From the NCBI GenBank assembly GCA_014529385.2, contig CM043969.1, positions 36,701,922 to 36,765,921 of the forward strand: DNA of 64,000 bases, given 5' to 3'. The notes below the pieces were generated by a model. That model did no database searches and was not told the DNA's origin. It saw only the letters and a list, made by a program, of their open reading frames with translations. Numbering within the stretch: position 1 is the first letter of the stretch; every line of letters starts with the position of its first letter. A program made the position numbers and the translations under genes. The stretch is from Adiantum capillus-veneris (Eukaryota > Streptophyta > Polypodiopsida > Polypodiales > Pteridaceae). Positions 1 through 11,200 of the stretch are shown piece by piece.

Positions 1-1430
1 TTCTTGTTGAGCAACTTGCGTGTCAGTGGCGGAAAGCGCTACAATATTTTACCATGCTTGTGATGGAGAGCAGTGTTCGAGACAAATCATTTTTCCTAAC
101 CATACACAGAAAGAAGAAAGTTTAGAAGAATGACTTGAATTTATCTTCTTTTTACACTGTGTCTCTTAAATTTCAAGCGGAATGATTATTGTAAGCTAAG
201 ACACACTTTCCCCAAGTGAAAAGGGTTATAGTTTTCAACCTTGCCGATCTGTGCCTATTTTCTTTTTGGCTTTGAGATTTGTGTGTCTATATTTAAGGTG
301 GAGATAAGCGCTACAATGTGATCTCTTGGTATTTTAGTGTTTGTTGTATCGATTTAAAGATGCCCATTGAAAGTAGTTCCTACGAAATTTTTTATTTTTT
401 TATTTTTTCACAAGAAATTCTCTTCGAGAGAGCAGTGATGGAAATCAAACTTTGGATCAAAGTAGTCATAGCAATGTTTGTTAATCGAGTTAGCGCTTGC
501 CAAAAACAAAAAAAAAAACTAACTGAAGAAACTAAGGGCACACCTAAAACTCTATTTGCAAGTATTTAGACTAAAATTTGTAAAATTTTGTCGATTTACT
601 TGAAGGAAAGCATGGAATCTAGCCGATGTTTTGCTATTTTAGCTAGTTTCAATAACACTCGTGCAATTTTACTAGCTTCTAATTTTCTTTTGACAACAAT
701 CGATGGTTTAAAAATTTCCTCACATATACAATCCACCTCACCGATACCTGACACCCATCTGTGCGGCTTGAACTTTATGGCATCTGTACTTTGGTTTGTT
801 CTAACTTGCTTAACATTACTCAGAATGATGAATTTTGATCTTGACCTTTGTTTCAATAGCCTCAAGATATTCCGCCTTTTGGCCATGTAAATTTAGTGTA
901 TGATTAGATTGTTGTTGAATTTAACACAAAGTCGTTTTTAGTGCTTTGTCTTTTTTTAGACAAGTTTTGCAGATAAAATCTAAATACAATGTTCTCAAAT
1001 GAAGCTCCATGTCATTTCTTAATGCATTCTGATAATACCCCTCTTGAAACGTCATTTCAATTATTCTTGATAAGTAAGATCTATCTATGTATCTTTAGAC
1101 CTCAAAGTAATATTATCTAATTCAACACAAGTACCTATCCCATCTCCTCTCTTACCTTGACCCCTCCAAATTTCCCACCCTTCACCACATCTCCTTATGC
1201 ACGAATCCTCTAGTTTAATAGTGGTTTGATAAATTAATATTTATTCTATTTGATTTCTTTTAAGTGAGTCTTTTTGCAGATATTCTCACCACCTATAGAT
1301 ACATCAACACCTTTGCAGCAGGCAATAATTTTTTTTCAAATGCTCTCTTACTTGTTTACATTATGTTGCAAAATCTATTCTTTCTAATGTCATGAGTTCT
1401 ACTTTCTTTGATTGAACTCTTTCTTGAGAT
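1..1430. other. no recognisable gene
   Basis: AT-rich DNA with only short chance reading frames on both strands, including one of about 100 codons near 588-890 that is open on both strands and has no recognisable motif. I see no splice pattern, domain or RNA gene here. Confidence 0.5.
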
Positions 1431-1610
1431 GATTTGTCATACCACTACTTACATGAGCTCAGTTGAAGTGCAATAATCAATAAGATGTGATACATGCTTC
1501 CACATTCCACTCTAAGATGTGATTTGTCATACCACTACTTACATGAGCTCAGTTGAAGTGCAATAATCAATAAGATGTGATACATGCTTCCACATTCCAC
1601 TCTATTCCAA
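1431..1610. repeat. 90-bp tandem duplication
   Basis: A block starting GATTTGTCATACCACTACTT at 1431 is repeated at 1521 with a 90-bp period. The two copies are practically identical over about 84 bp, so the duplication is recent. No coding content is evident. Confidence 0.9.
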
Positions 1611-1677
1611 TTTCATATCAAACAGGTCATTTATTTTTTACTTTTATGCCTAACCTAGTCCATTGGTCACATACACA

Positions 1678-1840
1678 CAGATTCGTCGATTTAGGCAGTG
1701 TGTACATACTCATCTTGGTGCAGATTCGCCGATTTAGGCAGAACATTGATAAAATAGAAGATTCATGATTTTTAAACAATATCCAGTGCAGATTCGCCGA
1801 TTTAGGCAGCACGTCGTGTGTAGATTCGCCGGTTTAGGCA
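1678..1840 (+). repeat. 21-bp motif in four spaced copies
   Basis: The motif CAGATTCGCCGATTTAGGCAG (consensus, 1-2 changes per copy) occurs at 1678-1698, 1721-1741, 1789-1809 and 1820-1840. The spacers are 22, 47 and 10 bp and are unrelated to one another, so this is not a simple tandem array. Function unknown. Confidence 0.85.
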
Positions 1841-2734
1841 ACACCGATCACAAAATCATGCTGCAGTGGCTGGCCCCCACTGTAACTTGTATGATTTTGT
1901 TACCCGGGTACATACTGAAAGTGATTTGGATTTGGACTTATATTGCGGAATTGGAATTGGATTGGGATTTGGTATTTAATGATTTTATCACGGCAGTGTT
2001 AATGTAATGAGGCTTGACAATATAAGATTGATGATGAGTGTGACCAATGATATCCTGATTCATCAGGGTATGACATATACTGCTTATTCTAGTGGTATGG
2101 GACACTAGAATAGGTAGTATGTGGATGACGGCAGGCATAAGCAATGTTGTTTAATTTTATGGATTTTTTACTATTTGATACAGATTTCTAACCATTGTTT
2201 GCATATTTTTATCTTCGCAACTGAGGACAGTTGCTTTCCAACGGAGAGGTATGTTATGGAATTGATATTTTATTGTTTAATGCAGCTGACAGGTGGAAAA
2301 GGCTAAGGGTTATGTGAAAGGATCTCGAAAGGATATTATATTTTATAATTTATTATTCAAGTGCTCTTTTATGAGCTTTGGCCATTTATGACCGGCCGGC
2401 CAGTTTGTACTCACTTTGACTATTCAAGAATCTATAAATTAAATACGTGCAAGAGGGAAATGGTCACTCTTCACGGGGGGAGATTGCACCCAGTGCTTGT
2501 GTCTTCTTCTCTTCTCTTGTCCCTTCTCTCTCGCCGTGTCGGCGTAGCACTCCGCTCTAGGAGGTGCACCTACACACGTTCTTTCACTCTGTCCCGCTCT
2601 CTATCTCTCTCTGTCCGCGTATATCGTCGATTATGTGCTCGTAGATGCGTCAGGTATACAGATCTATCGCTTTATTGTCTGTAGTGTGTTATTTTATGTA
2701 TTTTGCAGGCCTTCTGCGTTCCCGTCTATAGCAA
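1841..2734. other. unassigned region with pyrimidine-rich tract
   Basis: No gene recognised. From about 2500 to 2650 there is a CT-rich stretch (repeated TCTCTC and TTCTCT) resembling a plant 5' leader or LTR R/U5. It abuts the chromovirus relic that follows, but no LTR end can be placed. Confidence 0.35.
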
Positions 2735-3802
2735 AACGTGTCAAGTCAATAAAGCAGAGCACCTAAAGGTAGGAGGACTCTTACATCCTTGGAGATTCCC
2801 TGTGGAAAATGGGAAAGTATCTCTATGGATTTCATTGTGGGTTTACCAACCACTAGTCGAGGTCATGACTTGGTTTCGGTGGTTATAGACCGTTGACTAA
2901 ACTTTGCAACTTTACTCCAACCAAGTCAACAATAAACACTTCAAAATTGGCTAAGTTATTTGTAGATAATCTATATAGATTGTATGGGTTGCCAAGTAAC
3001 ATTGTGAGTGATCGTGATTCCAAGTTTAACAATCACTTTTGGAGGGCTGCGTTTAAATGATTGGGTACACAATTCAACCCTGAAACGGATGGTCAAATTG
3101 AAAGACTCAAGCAAGTGCTAGAATATATACTATGAGCATACGTTAGCAAGAAGCAATCATATTGGGAAGACTATCTTCCTATTTTTGAGTTTGCTTACAA
3201 TAGTGCTAAGCATGTTATGACTAGATTTAGCCCTTTCATGCTCATGTATGGTTTTCAACCTAGGTCACCCATTACGGTGGGGTTGGCAACGGAAAAAATC
3301 CAACAGGTCAAGGATTTTCTCCAAGACCATATGAAAATGATGAAACTGACTCGTCAAAATGTTTGACAAGCACAAGATCGGTATAATAAGCATGCTAATG
3401 AGAAACGTTAGCAAGTTACCTTCACGAAAGGGGAAGAGGTCTTTTTACGTGTGCTAGAGCGTTCAAAAAGTTTAGAGACTAGGGCAACACCTAAATTATC
3501 TCCGAGATATTGTGGGCCTTTCAAAATACCCAAGTGAGTTGGTGATCGCGCCTACAAACTCTTATTACTTGTGCACTCTCGTATACATCCGGTGTTCATG
3601 TAAGTCGTTTACGCAAACGCTTGTATGGGGAGGACAATGCCATTGAACCTCCAGTCCAACCGCATGAACCTGAATGCATCTTAGACTATCGTGATTTACG
3701 GACTCGCCGTCATGTACGTCGACAAGCTTTAGTTAAGTGGAAAGATCGACCTGAAGAAAGCGTCACTTGGGAAAACATTAGTGTTTTGAAAAAGAAGTTT
3801 TA
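2735..3802 (+). pseudogene. Ty3 chromovirus integrase-chromodomain relic
   Basis: Decayed 3' end of a Ty3-type pol. Near 2740 the reading starts within integrase ([16 protein letters not shown]) and continues through stops and frameshifts. Recognisable pieces are the catalytic-core region (IVSDRDSKF-like, about 3000), the C-terminal region and, at 3621-3802, an open stretch with chromodomain residues (LDYRDLRTRRHVRRQALVKW, then SVTWEN). The 5' part (gag, protease, RT, RNase H) is missing. The same family lies in opposite orientation at 62531-64000. Inactive relic. Confidence 0.8.
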
Positions 3803-3848
3803 ATTTTTGTTTTTGAGGATGAAAACACTTCTCCAAGGGGGAAATAAT

Positions 3849-4120
3849 GTAAGGCCAAGGGCAACCTAGGGGGTCACGGACCTGGACCAAGGGCCTGGAC
3901 AACTTGGAATGCGGACTGGGGATCCAATTGGACTAGGGCTAGCCACACGGTCTATATATAGGGTGGGAGGGAGGTGGACCTCCTAAGCTAGTCCCGTGGG
4001 GTCTTAGACTTATGGTTTTTTTGCTAGGTACACGGATCAAACTTGAGATATTATGATTGCAACATACTAAACATGGTACCAAGTAAAAAACAAGGTAACA
4101 TGCTTTGATGAAAACAATGC
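3849..4120 (+). mobile_element. partial 3' LTR of the chromovirus relic
   Basis: A polypurine tract (CAAGGGGGAAATAATG, from 3834) is followed by TGTAAGGCC, the likely LTR start. A TATA-like TCTATATATAGG lies at 3951-3962. No second LTR is present and the right edge is uncertain, so the length is a guess. Confidence 0.6.
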
Positions 4121-4803
4121 ACAAGCGCTCTCTCTCTCTCTCTCATCATTTTGTTAAGGGGGATGTATGCTCTTGTTGAATGGTGAAATGACACAACACA
4201 CAAAATAGTAAACACATTCATGTACAAATGACGGAATGCACACAATAAAGTGAAATTGAGTTCATACTTCTTGGAAGCTAAGGCCCTTTTCAGACTGCGT
4301 GACGAGCTTCACCTTCCATAACTATGCTATTCACACCTATGCGTAAAAGAAAGAGCACAATAATTTTGAGCGAATCGTAATTCTGCAGCATGGCTAGCAT
4401 GGATACCTCAAATGACGAGATTCAGAGCTCAATTCTCGAAGCTTTCTCGGCATTTTGTGTTGACAAAGAGCGTGGAAGGACTTTGTTTCCGAGGGGATGA
4501 GGGCACCTGTTGTTTGGTGGGTCTAGACTCTAGAAGTGCATAGGGATGAATCTCACCTATCCACAATGGCAAGGACGAATCGAACCTATCCACAATGGCA
4601 ACACGCCCTTAATGCAATAGTTTTCCGTGCAGTCTGAACCCACGCTAAGGACAGATTTAGACATGCTCTGCATTTGGCAGCATTTTGGCTCGACTTAGCA
4701 CTCTAGTTTCTATATATGCGTATATATAATTATCATTAAATTTTGATAAGCACCATTGCGCTTTTTGATACGCCGCTGACGGAGGAGGCCTGTAGCTTCT
4801 CTT

Positions 4804-4837
<34 letters not shown>
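4121..4837 (+). promoter_or_regulatory. promoter and 5' UTR of the TMEM214-like gene
   Basis: Gene-free DNA upstream of the start codon. A TATA-like run (GCGTATATATAATT) lies near 4718-4731. A (CT)n tract at about 4807-4836 directly precedes the ATG, as in many plant 5' UTRs; a shorter CT tract lies at 4130-4144. The 17-bp block CCTATCCACAATGGCAA occurs twice near 4556-4603. The start site is inferred, not seen. Confidence 0.45.
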
Positions 4838-4842
<5 letters not shown>

Positions 4843-5293
4843 TTCCGATGGAGTTCCCGATGAGCTCATGAGTGCTCTTGCAGGCAGCAACAGTTCAAGC
4901 AGCCATGGCTGGCAGAAGGTGGTAAACACGAAGAAGGCAAAGAGGCAACAGGAGCAGGCCGCTGCAAAAACTGTCGGATCTGGGGGCCGCAATACTGGGA
5001 TTAATGGCTCTGACAGCCGCGTTTTTCATACACTGGAGAAGGAGGCAGAGCAGAAGAGGGCTCATAAGGAGGCTATTCTTCGTGCTTACCATCAAGATTT
5101 GGCTACTTCGTCTGGAGCAACAATTAATTCAGAAAGCGATGATGATGCTGCAGATTTGAAGGCTGCAATGATTGATGCAGATCTCGAGAAGAAACCTAAG
5201 GTTAAAAAACCAAAGAAGCCCAAAATTACTGTTTTGGAGGCTGCATCAGCCATTGATGCAGATAACCTTGCCTCTTTCTTAGCTGAAATTTCG
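4838..5293 (+). CDS. TMEM214-like exon 1
   Basis: Encodes residues 1-152, ending LASFLAEIS before GTAAGATCC. It carries the HGWQKV motif, a charged Gln/Lys-rich segment that could form a coiled coil ([14 protein letters not shown]) and a basic [12 protein letters not shown] stretch. Ends in phase 0. Confidence 0.93.
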
Positions 5294-8200
5294 GTAAGAT
5301 CCTTGCAGGCAGACCACAATGAGATCTATTAATCGTTGTTTTTTGAATTATTTTGCACGCACAATATTTATGGCATGTACATTTATGTGTTCAATGACGA
5401 TCCTCGTGTCCATGGGTTTGATTTTACTGAATCTGCACATTGGTTTCAGGAATTGTTTGCAACCTCTCCAGGTGTGCAATTAATGCGTTTTGCTGACTAC
5501 TTTGGAAGAGCATTCAGCCTAGTCACTCCTACACAGTTTGGATGGAACAAGATCTTGAAGGAGTCTTCCCTTGCCAAGGCTGTGGAGGTACTTTTCGGTT
5601 GAAACCTAGTGGCAAGTCACATTGCTTGCATCTATGCTTGGTCATTGCTGTCATGTCCTCTCCGAAGATTTTGAGAGGTTCTTGTAGTAAATTGTTGGTA
5701 TTGAACCCTGAAGGATCACATTGGGCATAGTTTGCATTCATTATAAAATCAGAATTTGACTGAAAGAATCTCACAAATTGTGGCTAATGTGGACTTGTTG
5801 GCTGTGAAAGGTGCCACTGTGCTTTGTGCCCGAGTCCATTGTGAAAATTGCGTCTGATTGGGTAGCAACGAAGCCTTTGGATGCCCTTTGCGATTTTTTG
5901 ATATGGGCCCTAGCTGATGTGCTAAGTGATATGCTGCCCACTAAGGGCTCAAAGTCAACAGTAACACTACAACATAAAACGAAGGTACACTATCATTGGA
6001 GAAATGTAGCAATTTTTATGTCTTGCAATGAAAGGTTACTGATTGTGAATACATCGTGCGTTCTTCAGGTAGGTGTGTTGGTGGTCTTAGCCCTTGTCTT
6101 GCGAAAGAGGTCAGACACACTGTTTCATTCAACTACAGCAATCAGAACGAACACTCAGTTTCTAGGGCAAGAAAAGCTAGTTTTTCTTGCATGGGCTTAT
6201 GGACAAGTGAGTGTGTGCTCCTTTTGTTCAAGGGAAAGCTTGCATTTTTCTTGTTTTTGTATTTGTATATAGGCACCCCTGCTTTTTCTTGATATTGTTA
6301 TTGTTCAGAACCCCAAGTTCAAGGTGTGACTTGTAATGATCATAGGCTGCCCAAGGAGACCTAGTAGCTGGAATGCAAGCTTGGGTTCAAAACCTCTTAC
6401 CACTTGCATGTGGTAAGGCAAGCACACCTGCATCACGAGATCTTGCTCTCCAATTTGCGGAAAGGTATTTAAAGTGCTCAAATTTTAAGCAATCTAGGTT
6501 GTTTCAGTCGATTTCTGAAATCATCTAGAACTTGCGTGTATCAATTTTAACTAGCTGGAGGCTGCTCCGTGTCTTATCTAAATTCCTCTTTGTTCTGACT
6601 CTTTCAATATCATGTGACTGCTTATAATAAGATTTGTTCATAGAGAGGTTGAGCGTCAGCCCTTGAATTAGGAGGCAGACAGCTAGGAGAGAGCTCCATG
6701 GTGACTAGGCCGTTTGGGATGGTTGATTGGCCCCATTACTTTGGTGCCAGTTAGAGTCCCAAGTTCCAACACCGTGATATAAAATTGCTGCTTATGCAAA
6801 CATTCTAGGGGTGACCGACACTCATTTCAAAGATAGATGATGCTATTCCAGATGTCTACTCATGTTATTTGCAGGGTGATATGCAGATGCTAGTTTCATG
6901 AGGGATGGTAAGGTTTGATGTGTCCACTATACGGTCATTATAGCCACATGCACTTTATGGTGACTTTTGCGATGGTAGTAATGTGTGTGAACACACTTAG
7001 TACCGCCGAGGTGCTTTTTCCCACACTAGGAAGCTTTTCCTTGTTAGAGTTCGTCACCTCTGTAGCCGGTCCTAGCGGAGTTGCTAGCGCACAAGTATCT
7101 CCGAGGGGCTGATCATAGGAAGTGATGATGCTATTCCAGATGTCTACTCATGTTATTTGCAGGGTGATATGCAGATGCTAGTTTCATGAGGGATGGTAAG
7201 GTTTAGTGTGTCCACTATACGGTCATTATAGCCACATGCACTTTATGGTGACTTTTGCGATGGTAGTAATGTGTGTGAACTCACTTAGTAACGCCGAGGT
7301 GCACACTAGGAAGCTTTTCCTTGTTAGAGTTCGTCACCTCTGTGGCCGGTCCTAGCGGAGTTGCTAGTGCACAAGTATCTCCGAGGGGCTGATCATAGGA
7401 AGTGATGGCTGATTTTTTGGCTGTGCCCGGCCTATGTGAGGTAGCTTTCTCATTTCCGACCTATCTCCGCCATTGTTTTGCTTGCCCTGTTTGGCGCCAT
7501 GTGGTGTGCCTCTTGGTGGCTCCCTGTCTAGGGCATTTTTTCCTAGACCTCAATGCCTCTGGTTTGTCATCTATGGGGGGTTCCATGGTTTTTCCTGTTT
7601 TGCCTATATTCTGGATTGTGGGTTTTTAGGGGGGGTCGGGCAGCCTTGCTATAGGGGGGGGCACCCTTGTAACATTAGGTTTGAGCAACAACAATGTGAG
7701 CCTGCGTTTTGGCTCATTCTCTCTCTAGCAGGGTTTTCTCTCGCGTTTTTACCAGGTTGCCCTCCCTCTCCCTGTGCATTTGCGTTGTTTGCAAGTCCTC
7801 TCCTTCTGTGCCGTTGTCAGACATTTTTTGGATGAAAACATCGTTTTAGTGCCCCCACTGAGGAGCAAGTGCTCCCATGCTCCAATTCTTATGAAATATG
7901 TCTATTCTGCAGGCAGAGAATGTAAAGGGGATGTGGGTCTTTATGGACAACCGCTTATGTATGTGCAAACTGTGATTGCATTGCAGCCTTTGGAGGGTCG
8001 TGAGGTTTTGTGAAGCCAAGCATTGGGGGCGGATTACCCAGTGTGAGGTGGGGTACTGAGGTGGGGTACTGGAGCGATCCATCGACATCCCTTGAGCTTT
8101 CGACGTCACTTGGCAATCAAACATGGTGGACGAGTTTCCACAGTTTCATGGATTGCCTAATGAGAATGCATAGACTTTTATTGAAAAATTGGAAGTCAAT

Positions 8201-11200
8201 TGCTTACTGCGAAATATACTAGACCAAGCTATATTGTTGCGGCTGCTTCAATACAGTTTACAGGATGAGGCAAAAGTTCGGTTACAAAATCATGAAGAGC
8301 TGGTGGAGGCACAAACTTTAGGGGTGGTTTTGGACTACTATGGTGAAGCAAGCTTTTATGGCACAGTACAGATCCATTGAAGTCTCTGATGAAGTTCAGC
8401 ATGAAATTTTGGGGTACACTCAAAAGGTTAATCAAAGTGTTGATGATTTTGTCATGCAGTTCATGCGTTTATAGGATAAATGGGCCCGAGCTTTCGGGAA
8501 TGAAATCCCTCCATCCATGTTAAAGAAGGACCGTTTTGTGGCAAACTTAAAAGAAAGTATAAAGTTCAAAGTTGAGCTAAAAAGGCCTCCTACCTTCGAG
8601 GAAGCAGTCACTATTGCCAGGGAGAAAGAATGGAAGGCTCAAAGTTTTAGTGAGTATGGAAAAGCAGTCTCTGTGTAAAGTAATGGTGGCCAAAAGGAGG
8701 AAAATCAGGCAGAGACTGGAGCCCAACCTGCTCAAAAGGTTGCTAATAGTGAACAGTTACAATGAAATATGCAGGATATGATGACCATGATACAGGAATT
8801 GCGACTCAGTGTTCTTGGAGGTGGAGGCGGTCGTGGACATGGTAGAGGAATGGCCCAACTATGTGAAGCTCAGCGTAATGTTAATGCGGGTCGTGGACAA
8901 GGCATCTTTGAGCCGCAGTGGAGGTTCATCCCTACTTGTTATAATTGTGGTGAACTTGGTTATATCTGCACTTATTGTTCAAAGCCAACAAGGATGAGAG
9001 ATGATATGTTCTCACTACCCTAGCAGATTCCTAACAGGGCTAATGGTTATGCATTGGATATACGAGAAGATCAAGGCACTGAACAGGAAAAGCAGGCCTC
9101 AACCTCTGGTGGTCATGTGGGTATTGTCCGGGTTGAAAAGAAAGAAGCAGATATGCTGCCCGTAGGCAAAAGAGAGGGAGGACTATTATGCCGCTTCAGG
9201 TCCTAGCAAAAAGAAAGGGAAAGAGAAAGAGGGTGAAGATGCGTCACAACTCTGTGACGTGGCTGCCCAGTACACACACACCCCCTCTTGCAAAGGACCC
9301 CCCGGTTGGCTTACTGATGTGGTTGGCTGTAGGGCAGCCCCGAAAAATGCGGACTGACTGACACGTGGCAACATGTACGGACATCTGTGATTTACGGCGC
9401 TGTTTTTGGCAGTTTGCGTGGGTTGCTTTTCTACGCAAGAGAGAGGGGGGAGAGAGAGAGCTTCCCTTTATTTCCTAAAGGGAGAGCTTGTGAGAAACAG
9501 AAAGCTTTTGCTTTATTTTGGGCAAGGCTTTTGGGGTCTGCTTTTAGCATCCCTTGTAAACTCTTTAAATTGGTAGTTTGGGCTCTCACTTCTCAGAGCA
9601 TCTGGACGCAGAGTCTGTTGCTAAATTGGCTTTATCTTACGGAAAAATAATTCTATATGAATTATTGGAATTTTAAGTGAGAGGGCTTTTCTCACTGGAG
9701 ACATCCGAGTATAGAGTATTCCTAGTGCGTCATTTAAAGTAATGACGGGAACACTGAGAACGGGAATATCTGTAAGGCCACCAGGAACGGGTAATGCTCT
9801 GAGACGCAGAGTCTGTTGCTAAATTGGCTTTATCTTACGGAAAAATAATTCTAAATGAATTATTGGAATTTTAAGTGAGAGGGCTTTTCTCACTGGAGAC
9901 ATCCGAGTACAGAGTATTCCTAGTGCGTCATTTAAAGTAATGACGGGAACACTGAGAACGGGAATATCTGTAAGGCCACCAGGAACGGGTACTTCCGATG
10001 TGTCACATCGGATGGGTGACAGGGAGCATCGGAAAGAAGTATCCGACCATCCGGGAATGGACATCTCTGATGCGTCATAGGATGGGTGACATAGAGCATC
10101 GTGAAGGAGATTGTACCGTAAGTTTGGTAGGAAAGGACTAGGTGGTGGGTATTCCTGATGCGTCACAAGGTGGGTGACGGGTGCATCGGAAAGGGAATAT
10201 CCATAGTCGGGAGGAAAATTCCGAACTGTGTTAGAATTGTGCACAAGGAAAAAGCAAGCACTTGAATGAAGATGGGTTCAAAGGAAACTTTGAGGAAAAA
10301 CAGATGCTTTTTGAGAAAGCGGGATTGCCTTTCGGGAAAGCAGATGCTTTCCCGCGAGGAAGTCTATGTCTGCATTGCAACTGTACATGTGATTGCATCC
10401 AAGGACGCCTGGGAAGTGCTGTGAAAGCATTGTTTTTAACTTATAAGGTTTTATTGAGTTTTTGGACAGATTCACACCATTTTTAAAGGTGACCGACCGC
10501 CCACTTAATAAGTGGGCAGCCATCTGATAAATAAGGCAACAGATCAGCCAGCGTTTTCTCTCTCTCTTTTTCTGGCAGAGCAGTGAAAAAAAAAAAACGA
10601 AAAAAAAAAACCGGCCGCGATCTCTACGCGAGCAGCTATTCGTGCCCGCGGCTAGGAGCTATAAAAGCATCACATGTCCTCACTCAGAGGGGAGGATCAA
10701 TCTTTGCAAGGAGGAGATGCTGTTGCAGATTTCAGCCGTAAAGAAGACGTTGCCGGTGATGCCCATGGCTGCCCCAAGTGTACCAGATGTCGCCAAGACC
10801 CAGTGCGCGAGTTCCCTCGCGAAGAAGTGCCTACGAAGCGTGTTACCATCGTGACAAGTTGCTGTTTTTCTCTGTTTTCAGCCCATAAACGTCGTAGACG
10901 GGGCTGATTTACGAGAAGGAACCCGAGAACCACCTCTTTTGTGTGTAGGATTGGAAGAGAGGATTTTCTATGGAGAGATCTCTTCCGGGGAATTGCTTTT
11001 CGAGAACGGAGTTGCGTTTCGAGCGTCGAGACTTTGAAGGTAACGATTTTCATGCTGTGAACTCTGAGTATTTGTTTGCAGGTGTACTTCCTCTTAGTGA
11101 GGGAGTAGGAGCAGAGGAAGGTATGAGCCTCTGGAGGAGAAAAGCGCTCTGAGGAACTAGAGCCAGATCAGCCCAAGGGTTTCGTACCCGAGTTTGGGAA

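Noticed and set aside
588-890. Reading frames of about 100 codons on both strands
   Set aside because: Both frames are open over the same stretch, with no domain or composition typical of protein; probably chance.
1678-1840. CRISPR-like array of spaced 21-bp repeats
   Set aside because: The sequence is plant nuclear DNA, the spacers are irregular, only four diverged copies exist and no cas genes are present.
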